Source: Gigantopelta aegis (Eukaryota; Mollusca; Gastropoda; Neomphalida; Peltospiridae). Taken from it: 64,000 nt of DNA. The notes under the pieces are model-generated. The model was not told the DNA's origin, searched no databases, and worked only from the letters and a program-made list of their open reading frames with translations. Each line of letters starts with the position of its first letter. Within the stretch, counting starts at the first letter, position 1. The stretch covers positions 45,200,648 through 45,264,647 of the forward strand of contig NC_054713.1 of NCBI RefSeq assembly GCF_016097555.1, written 5' to 3'. Both the position numbers and the translations under genes were made by a program. Below are positions 1 through 11,190 of the stretch, one piece after another.

Positions 1-1700
1 ATCACAAACCCGGACATTTTATCTGCTTCCAAAAATCCACAAGCCAGTCGATACATGGACCGATATTAACACACCACCCGGTCGTCCAATCATTTCAGAC
101 TGTGGATCAGAATCGTACAATATTTCAGAATACATAGACTTTCACTTAAAACCAATTGCAAATAGACATGAAAGTTTTGTGAAAAACACTGAAGATCTTC
201 TATCAAAATTATCAAAAACCAAAATCCCAAAAGATTCATTCTTGGTTACCTTGATATTGACTCCATGTACACCAACATAGGTATTGATGCGGGCATTGTT
301 TCAGTTAAGAGAGCATTTGATAAGTACCCAGATCCAAACAGACCAGATACGAACATTATTGAGCTGTTAGAATTAAGCCTAAAACGGAATGATTTTGTGT
401 TTGATGGAAAAATGTACAAGCAGGTGTGTGGTTGTGCTATGGGCAAACGTTTTTGTCCACATTTTGCATCTATGTCGCCGAATGGGAAGAGGTTGCTTTA
501 AAGAAATCGAGTAAAACACCTCTTTTTTACCTCAGATATCTCGACGATATACTTATCATTTTACAACATTCCAAACAAGAATTTTGGAACTTTTGTTTAG
601 CTATTAAATCAACAGGATGACAATATCAAACTTAAGGCCACAATATCAGATAAATCAGTTGACTTTTTGGATGTAACAATTTATAAAGGTACACAGTTCT
701 AAACATCAGGTTACCTAGACTACAAAGTGTTTTTCAAACCCACAGACACACATCAACTTCTCCACTGCAAGTCTTTTTACCCACGCCACACCTTTAAAGG
801 CATTGTTAAATCTCAGATTATTAGATTTAACAGAAAATCGAGTAACAAACAGAATGACAATGAGGCTTGTTCGCTTTTATTTAGTGCTTTAAAACCTAGG
901 GGATATTCAAAACGGTTTTTAAGAAAAATTAAATCTGAAACTGTTCGAGAATTAGAAAATCCCCTTAGGGCAACTGAAGGCTATAAACCATACAAACTTC
1001 AACATAACCAATCACCTCAAATAAGCACTGGCTCCTCTGCTACGTGTGACAAAACCAGGTGTAGACTTCACAACTTATTTAAAACGCAGTCGACTTTCAA
1101 AAGTCAACAAACCAAAATTGAATATCAAATTCGGACAGACATGAACTGTGATTCGAAAAATGTAGTATAGCTAATCACCTGTAATTTATGTAAAAAAAAA
1201 AAAAAAAGTACGTAGGACAAACGCAGAACTAACTGAGAAATAGAGCAGTTTGTCACAAGTATGATATTCGGCATGAAGTTGACATCCCTGTCGCCAATCA
1301 TTGTAATCTACCTGACCATTCGCTAGATGAAAATTTTGAAATAATCCCAATTGAACAACCCTTGATACTTGGTTCAAAAGACGAAACAGACCTCTTGAGA
1401 CTTGAACGAGAGGCCTTCTGGATTCGTACATTAAAGACAAAACAGCCATTTGGAATTTATGTTGAATCTGGTAAAGGCTGTAGAAGGAGATAAAATAATT
1501 TGTCCAATAATTTGAACAGTCGACGCAGCGTTGCTATTAGTAAACTTATGAAGGAGGGGTTTTTAAATCTGCAAACTGTTATGAAAAACCCTATTACAGC
1601 ACGTCCGGTTATTGCAGACAGAAAAAACTCGAATTCTCAAAGATGTTTCAGTCTCCACACGACTACCCGCCGCCTAAGCCTGCGTCTAAGCCTCTAAACC
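1..1700 (+). mobile_element. Decayed Penelope-like retroelement (RT plus GIY-YIG region)
   Basis: Translated pieces on the plus strand resemble a Penelope-type reverse transcriptase. Early on there is a leader-like PKIHKP and GRPIIS stretch (around 25-100). A DIDSMYTNI block lies near 250-285 and a YLRYLDDIL catalytic block near 525-560. Further downstream a YVGQT-like stretch (about 1,205) and a conserved LxRLExFWI-type region (about 1,390-1,425) fit the GIY-YIG nuclease that many Penelope-like elements carry. The element is broken in several places and is cut by the window edge, so its 5-prime end is not seen. I treat it as a fossil. The 3-prime limit near 1,700 is a guess, because similarity fades into unrecognised sequence. 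Confidence 0.75.
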
Positions 1701-1801
1701 AGTCCATTTTTCAGCGGTTGGTTTGTTTGTTATCCCTTCTCCTAACAATCTTCTAAAAAAACGAATACATCGTATTCGGCTGATAAACAAAACATAGTAT
1801 T

Positions 1802-1992
1802 CAGGGGCGGATTATGGAGGTTTTCCCAGTTGCACGGAAGCCCCCCCATCCCCCCCCCCCCCGGGTTAAAAAAACCCCAACCCCACCACGTAGATCTAAA
1901 TTGATATCCACGTAAAATTTATAATTTCAAATTATAAACATTTACATATTGTTTCGGAAAACCCCCTTACCTAAAGTATAATCCGCCCCTGC
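1802..1992. mobile_element. Short foldback element, G/C-rich ends
   Basis: The segment starts CAGGGGCGGATTAT and ends with the inverse ATAATCCGCCCCTG. A C-rich run at about 1,843-1,862 and AT-rich filler lie between. About 190 bp, no coding capacity. This fits a non-autonomous DNA transposon; the end sequence recalls some hAT-type MITEs, but no convincing 8-bp target duplication is visible. Confidence 0.55.
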
Positions 1993-2181
1993 TACTAGCC
2001 AAATACATTTTAAAACAAGACTGACCAAAAGACAGTTCTATTTTGTATGTCACAACGGTCAATTTAAAATCAATTTCGAATCCCTGGGGCAAAATTAGAA
2101 CATAATAATTTTTAATTTTTTTTAAAAATTCCTGAACCAGTGCGTTCATTCATTCTTAAATACATACATAAATACATGCAT

Positions 2182-2182
<1 letters not shown>

Positions 2183-2228
<46 letters not shown>
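2183..2228. repeat. (CA)n microsatellite
   Basis: Almost uninterrupted CA dinucleotides. It is followed by a G-run (about 2,259-2,273) and a T-rich tract (2,310-2,360). Confidence 0.95.
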
Positions 2229-2232
<4 letters not shown>

Positions 2233-2423
2233 TTTATGGGCGGTGTGTGTGAAAGGGATGGGGGGGGGGGGGGACTCCGGACATGGTAAGAAGTGTTCGA
2301 ACAGGCTTTTATTCTACTTTTCTTTCTTTTTTCTTTTTATTTCTTTTTTTTTCTTTTTTCTATTGACGTCGTCAAAACAAATTGTTGACGCCTCTTGGCG
2401 CCTGCCCTGAATGCACGCCTACA

Positions 2424-2659
2424 TATAAATGTTATATTGACATGTGACACCTTGGCTACACGTGACATTCCACGGTTGACAATATAAATGTTATATTGAC
2501 ATGTGATACCTTGGCTACACGTGACATTCCAATGTTGACAATATAAATGTTATATTGACATGTGATACCTTGGCTACACGTGACATTCCAATGTTGACAA
2601 TATAAATGTTCTATTGACATGTGATACCTTGGCTACACGTGACATTCCACAGTTGACAA
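2424..2659. repeat. 59-bp minisatellite, 4 copies
   Basis: Unit starts at 2,424, 2,483, 2,542 and 2,601, each beginning TATAAATGTT and containing TTGGCTACACGTGACATTCC. The copies differ at only a few positions. Noncoding. Confidence 0.93.
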
Positions 2660-2889
2660 GATGTCGGGCTCTCGTTCTTGTCGTCAAAAATTCGATAAGA
2701 ATCGGTCTTTGTCGTGTTCGTTGAACCTGGTAAAGAAGCAAAACAGCTGGGTAACACCAGACATGGTCTAATAAGGTTGTGCTATACCAAATAAAATCTC
2801 ACACAGGCACGGCGGAGAAGAGGGGGGGGGGGGGGCTGGGGAAGGGGGAAACCCCCACCCCATAATTCTGAATCAAAATACCATTGGCA

Positions 2890-3065
2890 GTAAATCTTAA
2901 GGCAGTGATGAATTTTACTTGTAGAATGTAGCAAATTGCATTTCAGGACATCTAGTTTTCAAACTTTTAGGGGCAACATATCCCCGAAGCCCCTAGAAAC
3001 TTGGGTTTGCGCCCTTGATCTCAATCAGCCCCAATGTCGACTTGCTTCCGCCGCGCCTGTCATAG
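2890..3065 (+). repeat. Interspersed repeat R1, copy 1
   Basis: It shares extended similarity with 3,985-4,163: both contain GCATTTCAGGACATCTAGTT and then a CTAGAAACTT-GATCTCAATCAGCCC block. This is an unclassified dispersed repeat; a weak relative of its middle part is near 63,165-63,195. Confidence 0.7.
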
Positions 3066-3189
3066 ACGAGAAACAGTCTCGCGTTTATCACTGCTCTATT
3101 ACATATTCTGGTCACTTCGAACTTTGACCCAGCAGGATGTTAATTGGTATAGTGCTACCTTAAATAGCCATCACTGATGCAAGCATATA

Positions 3190-3548
3190 GTCGTCATACG
3201 CATAACCATTGCGTTATCATTCGCGTAACCATGGCATCAACATTCGCGTAACCATTGCGTTATCATTCGCGTAACCATGGCATCAACATTCGCATAACCA
3301 TTGCGTTATAATTCGCGTAACCATGGCATTAACATTCGCGTAACCATTGCGTTATCATTCGCGTAACCATGGCATCAACATTCGCGTAACCATGGCATCA
3401 TCATTCGAGTAACCAAGGCATTATCATTCGCGAAACCATGGCGTCATCATTCGCGTAACCATGGCATCATCATTTGCGTAACCATGATTTGCGTAACCAT
3501 GGCATCATCATTTGCGTAACCATGGCATCATCATTCGCGTAACTATTA
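3190..3548. repeat. About 22-bp minisatellite
   Basis: Tandem variants of CATTCGCGTAACCATGGCAT, with alternation between GGCATCA and TGCGTTA versions. That gives a loose higher-order period of about 43 bp in the first half. Noncoding. Confidence 0.9.
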
Positions 3549-3823
3549 CGTCATCATTTACAACCGTTGAGACGAATGGTCATCGTGGTGGATCATATTT
3601 GTAATAGGTAAAAGATACAATATCAACAGATGCTCCACGACTGCTACACCGAACGGTCGGGGTATGTAATGTCCTGTTTAATGAAACAAACATATATTTT
3701 GGTGATTTATCGGTAGGAATGGCCTGTGCGAGTTTCCTCTCTTTCTCTCGACAAAGCCATATATGTTAGTTACGAAATAGCCTTAGTTTAAAATGTGTTA
3801 CGGTATTATTAATCAAACGTTAG

Positions 3824-3984
3824 GAGGCCGGATGTAGCCCAGTGGTAAAGCTCTCGCTTGATGTACTGTCGGTTTGGGATCGATCCCCGTCGGTGGGCTC
3901 ATTGGACTATTTCTCGTTCCAGTCAGTGCACAAAGACTGGTATATCAAAGGCTTTGGTATGTGCTATCCTGTCTGTGGGCGGAG
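3824..3984 (+). mobile_element. tRNA-derived SINE, head A plus part of core
   Basis: It has an A-box-like TAGCCCAGTGGTAAAGC, a B-box-like GGGATCGATCCCC, and then the shared core starting TTTCTCGTTCCAG. It breaks off at CTGTCTGTGGG and runs directly into repeat R1. Confidence 0.85.
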
Positions 3985-4163
3985 ATGAATTTACTTGTAG
4001 AATGCAGGAAATTGCATTTCAGGACATCTAGTTTTTAAAAAAAATTCGGGGAGCATACTCCCGAACCCCAGTAGAAACTTTGCTTTGCTTCCTCGATCTC
4101 AATCAGCCCTCTCCTCCCCCCCCCACCCACCCACCCCCCTCCCTCTAATGTCTACTTACTTTC
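3985..4163 (+). repeat. Interspersed repeat R1, copy 2
   Basis: Homologous to 2,890-3,065. A C-rich stretch (4,112-4,145) interrupts the similarity. It is sandwiched between two SINE pieces of opposite orientation. Confidence 0.7.
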
Positions 4164-4246
4164 GCCAATGGGCCCACCAACGGGGATCGATCCCAGACCG
4201 ACCGCGCAGCAAGGAGCGCTGTACCACTGAGCTACGTCCCGCCCCT
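4158..4246 (-). mobile_element. SINE head A fragment, minus strand
   Basis: Reverse complement reads GGCGGGACGTAGCTCAGTGGTACAGC and then a B-box-like GGGATCGATCCCCG. It lies directly after the open frame of the lectin exon, so the frame reads into it. Whether it is exonised is unknown. Confidence 0.8.
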
Positions 4247-4265
4247 GTAATGATAGATGACGTAC

Positions 4266-4501
4266 TGGACGATCCTGGCCTCTCACAGATGAACCGTTTC
4301 CGGTCTGCGCAGTCCCTCCTCTTCCACTCCAGATCGTCGTTCTCCTGTATGAAACACTGGTCCTTCGCCGAGTACTGCTGATCCTTTGCAGAGGCGAAGT
4401 TCTCCCACACGCTGGTGTCCAGGGTGGTACACTGGGGGTCCGACCACGTGAACGCACTGTCGGGGGCTCTGTGCAGCCCTGTCCAAAAGGCAGTCTTTTT
4501 A
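4266..4501 (-). CDS. C-type lectin-like domain, second exon
   Basis: This exon encodes the C-terminal two thirds of a C-type lectin-like domain: FWTGL near its start (family WIGL position), TWSDP, a QCFIQ cysteine, WKRRDC and the closing RFICE. The acceptor is TTATTACAG|T in phase 2, which exactly completes the codon opened by the exon at 12,433-12,583. All four canonical domain cysteines are present across the two exons, plus one extra (PQC). The EPN/QPD and WND sugar-calcium motifs are replaced (ASAKDQ and LEWKRRD), so classical calcium-dependent sugar binding is unlikely. The 3-prime end is inferred from a GTACGT donor at 4,265-4,260. The frame stays open into the SINE head at 4,246, so read-through is possible. 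Confidence 0.82.
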
Positions 4502-4519
4502 CTGTAATAAAAACACATG

Positions 4520-5210
4520 TCACATTAAAGACATTAAATTCTAAATTCTCAGCTTTAGCAAGACTTCAGTTTGCCCACCACCCCACCCCAACATCCACCC
4601 CCACCTCACCACAACATAGTAAATCCACATCCTGCTTTTCCTGTTCTCAACCGGCAATCTGATTAAAATTAGCTCTACTGGTCTACCAGTAGATTTAACA
4701 GGAATTGCGTGAACTCCCATGTCCAGGTGACATTTCATCTATAGATAACAATTTAAATATCGATCAGTTACACTTAGCCTTTTATAGCGTTATTCGGGAG
4801 CATACAAATTCTAAAAATATCGGGCGAGACTATTTATGCAATAGGCGAACTTGTTTATCTATTTCAACATTAAAAAACAGGGGGAAAAGTGCAGTAATAA
4901 ACTCTGGATTGTATACTAGTATAAACAAATTTTATGGCTATGCCATCACGGGGTTTTTTTTCGTCTTGAAACGAATTTTATATAAAATGTTATATTGAAA
5001 TTAGTTTCCGGCATACTGCGTAATTCACCCGAATCATTTCGTATACCCTCGGCATAATCCCGAATGTTTTCAAATTCTTTTCAAATCACTGGTATGATTT
5101 AAAGTTTTGATTGGTCGAATGAAAGGTCAACTGGACATGAGCTCCAACGGGGTGCTGTTAGATTCACAGGTAATAGTAATTAACCAGTGGAGATAATTTT
5201 AATAGATTGC
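4520..5210. other. Spacer/intron sequence, nothing recognised
   Basis: A C/A-rich stretch (4,575-4,620) is followed by AT-rich sequence with one open frame of 97 codons at 4,705-4,998. That frame shows no motif or splice support, and I do not consider it a gene. Confidence 0.5.
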
Positions 5211-5214
5211 TCAA

Positions 5215-5300
5215 CCGGCCTCGGTGGTGTCGTGGTTAAACCATCGGATATAGGGTTCGTAGGCATTGGGTTCGCTGTCCGGTACCGGTGTAAAAGGAAC
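5215..5300 (+). mobile_element. SINE head B fragment
   Basis: CCGGCCTCGGTGGTGTCGTGGTTA followed by a degenerate B box. It is the same head type as at 31,807 and in the reverse copies at 28,375 and 56,259. The body is missing and unrelated GGACC-rich sequence follows. Confidence 0.65.
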
Positions 5301-5304
5301 GCAG

Positions 5305-5480
5305 GTCCGTAGGAACAAGGAACAATAGTCCTATCGGACCTCCATGGCTTAGGAACCATAGTCCTACCCGGACTTTCATACCTGGTTTATTTTTAAGTTG
5401 TTTTTATCCTAGGACTTGTATTCCTATCGGACTGAAATTCCTTCTACAGCAGTGACAGAAATACTAGTCCGGCAAATTAG
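5305..5480. repeat. Dispersed monomers related to the 30-bp array
   Basis: Loose repeats of a GTCCTAT-CGGACT and GGACTTGTATTCCT type (e.g. 5,413-5,433), sharing the vocabulary of the array at 9,025-11,030 but irregularly spaced. Possible relics or seeds of that array. Confidence 0.5.
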
Positions 5481-5596
5481 ATGTCCGTTTGTTATACTCT
5501 GCAATTTGCACGAGCTGCCAGAAAGACACGAGAAAAAAAGTGGGGTTTTGGCAGACTTTCCTCGTAGTGTGATGGATAAGTGTACGAGTCTCTTAA

Positions 5597-6416
5597 AGGG
5601 ACACACCCTAGTTACGGCTAGTTGTTAACCATTACGGCGTTGTTTTTCGCTATTAAACCCATTTTTTCACAAATAAAATTGCACTTTACTTACCGTTTAT
5701 TATTTAGAATATACATTTCCATTCACCTGAAGTGTTTTTGGGTAATCCTGGTAATCCTGGTGTTTGTAATACCACAAAATGCATTTTTCGTATTTCTGAA
5801 AAACGGACGCACGTTTGAGAAAAAACCGTTGAGCAGACAAGGTCTAATCTATTTTTAGACGGGATATTTCCATTTCAATGTCACAGACGTTGGTATACCA
5901 CGTGACCGTTATCATTTTGGTTCGGTTTGTTTTCTCGTGCACGGTTCGCGCAATTAACATCCGATTTGTTGTTGTTCATTTGTGAGATTTTTCTTCACAG
6001 TTCGTGAACATTTTCAGTAACAATAAAGTTCAGACAAGTAAGTATCTCAATACAAAACGTTACAAACCCTTAAAACCAATAATTTTGCTAAGTCCTACGA
6101 TATCTGGAGAGGGGATACAACCAGGACAGAACAGTTGGAACATGTCCAGGAGAGGTGAAAAGAACGTACCCCAATCTGTGAAATTTGTCGTGACGTAGGC
6201 ATTGTTGTGCTTCGAGCGACATCTACCGGTGACATCAGAATACAAACTTTCAAAATTATTTCAAGCAATTGGGACATGGGGATTCCCATGGTATTTATCG
6301 ATATAAAACCTGCTTGTTCACTCCATTTGATAAAAACGTGATCTAAGTGTGTTACAGGTTTGTAGATTAACCAAATTATAATTTATTTTCGCTGGATGGA
6401 ACTAGGGTGTGCGGCT
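5597..6416. mobile_element. TTAA-flanked non-autonomous DNA transposon, about 820 bp
   Basis: It is bounded by TTAA at 5,593-5,596 and 6,417-6,420. The ends read AGGGACACACCCTAGTT and, inverted, AGCCGCACACCCTAGTT. No transposase is encoded. Its first bases resemble the AGGGACATTCC ends of the smaller TTAA MITE family in this window. An inverted partial relative lies near 29,320-29,513. Confidence 0.65.
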
Positions 6417-6420
6417 TTAA

Positions 6421-6835
6421 GATTATTGTGGGTTCAAATTTCTATGTCAAAATATTATTTTTAAGTTTCAGTATCAACTTAATTATTTGTTTACGTCATA
6501 GACTTGTGGATCAGATACGTGAGTGAATTTTTGTAATCGTCTTACATTTTTGTCAGCATATTGAAGTAGGACGAATATCTTGCTTTTTTCAAAAGTATAT
6601 AATGCAACTACAGATATAAAGTAGGTTATGTGTTCATGTGTTCAACAAAATATATATATAAAAACATATGTAGCCCAAAATTGTTTTAAAAATATATATA
6701 TGAAAATTGGTAACTCCAAAAAAACTTAACATTTGGCGAACAACAAAAGTAAATTTTTTAATAATATGTTTTATAGGTTTATATTTTGACGGTAAGTCAC
6801 AATCTGATTATTTGTGATTTTCTTAATCTTTGTCC
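6421..6835. other. AT-rich spacer
   Basis: AT-rich sequence with short TATA runs (6,647-6,660 and 6,692-6,702). No gene seen. Confidence 0.5.
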
Positions 6836-7010
6836 GATCGGACTTCCATTCCTCGGAATCCTAGTCTGTGGGACTTGTATTCCTAGGAATTTAAGTCTGT
6901 GGGACGTGCATTCCGAGGAATGTAAGTCCGTGGGACTTTTATTCCTGGTACTCCTAGTCCACAGGACTTTCAATCCTAGTATTCCTAGTCCTCTGGAATT
7001 TATTTCCGAT
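6836..7010. repeat. Diverged cluster of 30-bp-array-like monomers
   Basis: About six imperfect copies of GGACTT-ATTCCT-GGAAT-TAAGTC type monomers, including GTCCGTGGGACTT, clearly related to the array at 9,025-11,030 but strongly diverged. Confidence 0.65.
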
Positions 7011-7380
7011 ATTTTGCTTATTACATATATATGATTCCTGGAAATCCCTGAAATAAAACTTTGAAAACTGTACTTAGTTCTAGTAGTTAGTACTAATAAC
7101 TAGTACTATAATGACCAGTTACTACAATATAAAAATAACAGGAATAATAAGCATGAAAAATTGCCTTTTATTGATGAACAATTAAAAATAGCATCAGAAC
7201 ACTTCAAATTAATTATCACTGACTGTCTTATGGCAGTTTTGACCATCATAAGCATAAGAGACGAGTTGGGGAAAGGGTCTCTGTATTGTTATACCTGGCC
7301 GTTAGGAACTGGGTGAAAGTGGGGTCGGTGGAGGAGGCGGTCACTCTCCCCCCCCCCCCCCCGCCCCTCCGTGCTGGAGG
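7011..7380. other. Spacer with poly-C run
   Basis: Contains repeated CTAGTA words (7,076-7,110) and a C-run (7,348-7,362). Nothing coding recognised. Confidence 0.5.
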
Positions 7381-7384
7381 GGCA

Positions 7385-7635
7385 ATGGACACTTTCGGAC
7401 AAAATGAGCTGGCCTGAAATCTTCACCATGTATTTCCATCATTCTACTCACAATATTAGTTGTAATCCATGTACACATGCAGACTGATTTATTTGGAATC
7501 CTATATAGCGTCTTGGTAGTAATGTGAATATAAATACACGTTGTGTTCCAGATTGGGACATTTTCGTTTCATTCGGGCAATAAAAATCAGCCTGCCCCCA
7601 CCCCACCCCTATTCCCAAAAAGGGAGTCTGAATGC
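7385..7635 (-). repeat. Interspersed repeat R2, minus orientation
   Basis: The reverse complement matches 44,475-44,710: both carry GATTACAACTAATATxGTGAGTAGAAT and TTTCAGGCCAGCTCATTTT. Unclassified and noncoding. Confidence 0.7.
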
Positions 7636-7639
7636 CTAT

Positions 7640-8118
7640 TGTGACCAAAACTGTCAGGTGTAAAAGTGTCGTGAGTAGTTAGTCTCTTTAAAAGTATCTC
7701 TGTAAATTGTGTGTGCATATTATTGAGAGTATAATAATTGTTCAGGGGTTACTGTTTTGTCTTAGTCGGTGTAGTGGCCCATTGAGCTGCTAAAACACAC
7801 TATTTCTATTAATTGATAAACCTTAATGATAACCATTTAACATAATTTGTTATCGATGGTATTGTTGGTTGGGACTAAGATATCATAGAGCCCAGAGTCT
7901 GATATGCCATATGTTAGACCAAAATAATTTTTGAAAATGAGCAAAATTGACAAAGCAGGGAGAGGTCTAGACTGTGGCAGGTAGAAATTTGTTTTGAAGA
8001 GGGGTGTTTAGATCACGCCATCCCACCCCACACCCTATGTACCCGCGCCTGCAACATTATTGACAAAAAGGCACAAACTTAAAAATTATATAATAAGATA
8101 ATTTATATAACGCAAATA
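7640..8118. other. Intronic spacer, nothing recognised
   Basis: Simple AT-rich sequence. A short GGTCTAGACTGTGGCA stretch (7,962-7,979) has a weak echo near 54,036-54,052. Confidence 0.4.
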
Positions 8119-8878
8119 TCACATGTTTATAGTTGAATTATTATTATTATTATTAATATTATTAATATCAAATACCAGTACATAATGTCTAACAATACGC
8201 AATGAATAAAGACCTTGGTTCTGCTCATTTAATAATGTCAACACAATGTGTACAAACTCTTGCAAATGATATAAATTATAGTTGAATTATTATTATTATT
8301 ATTATTAACATTATTAATATCAAATACCAGTACATAATGTCTAACAATACGCAATGAATAAAGACCTTGGTTCTGCTCATTTAATAATGTCAACACAATG
8401 TGTACAAACTCTTGCAAATGATATAAATTATAGTTGAATTATTATTATTATTATTAACATTATTAATATCAAATACCAGTACATAATGTCTAACAATACG
8501 CAATGAATAAAGACCTTGGTTCTGCTCATTTAATAATGTCAACACAATGTGTACAAACTCTTGTAAATGATATAAATTATAGTTGAATTATTATTATTAT
8601 TATTATTAACATTATTAATATCAAATACCAGTACATAATGTCTAACAATACGCAATGAATAAAGACCTTGGTTCTGCTCATTTAATAATGTCAACACAAT
8701 GTGTACAAACTCTTGTAAATGATATAAATTATAGTTGAATTATTATTATTATTATTAACATTATTAATATCAAATACCAGTACATAATGTCTAACAATAC
8801 GCAATGAATAAAGACCTTGGTTCTGCTCATTTAATAATGTCAACACAATGTGTACAAACTCTTGTAAATGATATAAAT
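8119..8878. repeat. About 150-bp tandem repeat, 5 copies
   Basis: Units recur at 149-152 bp (AGTTGAATTA at 8,131, 8,280, 8,432, 8,581 and 8,733). Each contains a variable (TTA)n stretch and TACGCAATGAATAAAGACC. The copies are nearly identical, and the length changes come from the triplet run. Noncoding. Confidence 0.95.
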
Positions 8879-9024
8879 TTTGGAATAAATAGAAAATATT
8901 TAAATAAAGAGAGGCGGCAGTATCCTAAGTTAATTAAATAAACCAGAAAGGAAACTGCTTTTCGTTTTGTTTACATTTATAATTTAATTTTTACGTATAC
9001 CACCGGACTTAAATTTTGATTGTC

Positions 9025-11030
9025 CAGGAATGCAAGTCCGGCCCGGACTTGATATCCTGGCAGTGAGACCAGTATTCCTAAGGAATGTAAGTCCACGGAC
9101 TCGCATTCCTAGGAATATTAGACCTAGGGCATGCATTCCTAGGAGATTAAGTCCGGGCAGACAACTGTTCCTACGGACTTGCATTCCTAGGTATATTAGT
9201 CCTAGGACTTGCATTCCTAGGAGTACTTGCATATTAGTCCTAGGTATATTAGTCCACGGACTCGCAAGTCCGGACTTGCATTCCTCCAGCATTCCTAGGT
9301 ATATTAGTCCACGGACTTGCATTCCTAGGTATATTAGTCCACGGACTCGCATTCCTAGGTATATTAGTCCACGGACTTGCATTCCTAGGTATATTAGTCC
9401 ACGGACTTGCATTCCTAGGAGATTAAGTCCGGACGGACAACTGTTCCTACGGACTTGCATTCCTAGGTATATTAGTCCACGGACTTGCATTCCTAGGTAT
9501 ATTAGTCCACGGACTTGCATTCCTAGGTATATTAGTCCACGGACTTGCATTCCTAGGTATATTAGTCCACGGACTTGCATTCCTAGGTATATTAGTCCAC
9601 GGACTTGCATTCCTAGGTATATTAGTCCACGGACTTGCATTCCTAGGTATATTAGTCCACGGACTTGCATTCCTAGGTATATTAGTCCACGGACTCGCAT
9701 TCCTAGGTATATTAGTCCACGGACTTGCATTCCTAGGTATATTAGTCCACGGACTCGCATTCCTAGGTATATTAGTCCACGGACTTGCATTCCTAGGTAT
9801 ATTAGTCCACGGACTTGCATTCCTAGGTATATTAGTCCACGGGCATTCCTAGGTATATTAGTCCACGGACTGCATTCCTAGGTATATTAGTCCACGGACT
9901 TGCATTCCTAGGTATATTAGTCCACGGACTTGCATTCCTAGGTATATTAGTCCACGGACTTGCATTCCTAGGTATATTAGTCCACGGACTTGCATTCCTA
10001 GGTATATTAGTCCACGGACTTGCATTCCTAGGTATATTAGTCCACGGACTTGCATTCCTAGGTATATTAGTCCACGGACTTGCATTCCTAGGTATATTAG
10101 TCCACGGACTTGCATTCCTAGGTATATTAGTCCACGGACTTGCATTCCTAGGTATATTAGTCCACGGACTTGCATTCCTAGGTATATTAGTCCACGGACT
10201 TGCATTCCTAGGTATATTAGTCCACGGACTTGCATTCCTAGGTATATTAGTCCACGGACTTGCATTCCTAGGTATATTATTCCTAGGTATATTAGTCCAC
10301 GGACTTGCATTCCTAGGTATATTAGTCCACGGACTCGCATTCCTAGGTATATTAGTCCACGGACTTGCATTCCTAGGTATATTAGTCCACGGACTCGCAT
10401 TCCTAGGTATATTAGTCCACGGACTTGCATTCCTAGGGTATATTAGTATATTAGTCCACGGACTCGCATTCCTAGGTATATTAGTCCACGGACTTGCATT
10501 CCTAGGTATATTAGACCTAGGGCATGCATTCCTAGGTATATTAGTCCACGGACTTGCATTCCTAGGTATATTAGTCCACGGACTCGCATTCCTAGGTATA
10601 TTAGACCACGGACTTGCATTCCTAGGTATATTAGACCACGGACTCGCATTCCTAGGTATATTAGTCCACGGACTTGCATTCCTAGGTATATTAGACCACG
10701 GACTTGCATTCCTAGGTATATTAGACCACGGACTCGCATTCCTAGGTATATTAGTCCACGGACTTGCATTCCTAGGTATATTAGACCTAGGGCATGCATT
10801 CCTAGGTATATTAGTCCACGGACTTGCATTCCTAGGTATATTAGTCCACGGACTCGCATTCCTAGGTATATTAGTCCACGGACTTGCATTCCTAGGTATA
10901 TTAGTCCACGGACTTGCATTCCTAGGTATATTAGTCCACGGACTTGCATTCCTAGGTATATTAGTCCTAGGGCATGCATTCCTAGGAGATTAAGTCCGGG
11001 CAGACAACTGTTCCTACGGACTTGCATTCC
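9025..11030. repeat. 30-bp minisatellite array, about 60 units
   Basis: The unit is GTCCACGGACTTGCATTCCT + AGGTATATTA. The arms GTCC and GGAC flank AC, and each junction contains the palindrome CCTAGG. The main variants are ACTCGC for ACTTGC, GACC for GTCC, and a longer CTAGGGCATGC version. Because 30 is a multiple of three, decapeptide-repeat frames stay open on both strands (MQVRGLIYLG on minus, CIPRYISPRT on plus). I read these as repeat artefacts. The array lies inside the lectin intron and abuts a SINE body at 11,030. Confidence 0.96.
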
Positions 11031-11190
11031 GCGAGTTTTAACGACTCTGTGGGTAGGTGTAAGGCCACTACACCTTCTTCTCTCTCACTAACCACTAAAC
11101 AACTAGCTACTAACCCACTGCACTGGACAGAAAGCGCAGATAGCTGAAGTGTTTGCCCAGGACAGCGTGCTTGAACCTTAATTGAAATAT
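11031..11190 (+). mobile_element. SINE (head-B type) body fragment
   Basis: GCGAGTTTTAACGACTC-TGTGGGTAGGTGTA and CACTAACCAC match the reverse complement of 28,190-28,285, which belongs to a SINE with a type-B head. Its last part, CAGGACAGCGTGCTTGAACC (11,158-11,177), recurs inverted at about 12,649-12,668. Confidence 0.7.

Noticed and set aside
1802-1992. Assigning the short foldbacks firmly to hAT
   Set aside because: The end sequence is suggestive, but I could not find matching 8-bp target duplications at any of the copies.
4705-4998. 97-codon frame as a small gene
   Set aside because: AT-rich, no motif, no splice or Kozak support, and it lies within presumed gene flank or intron.
8984-11030. 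Long frames encoding MQVRGLIYLG and CIPRYISPRT repeats
   Set aside because: They arise automatically from a 30-bp unit without stops in one register on each strand. There is no start context, signal, splice site or non-repeat domain.
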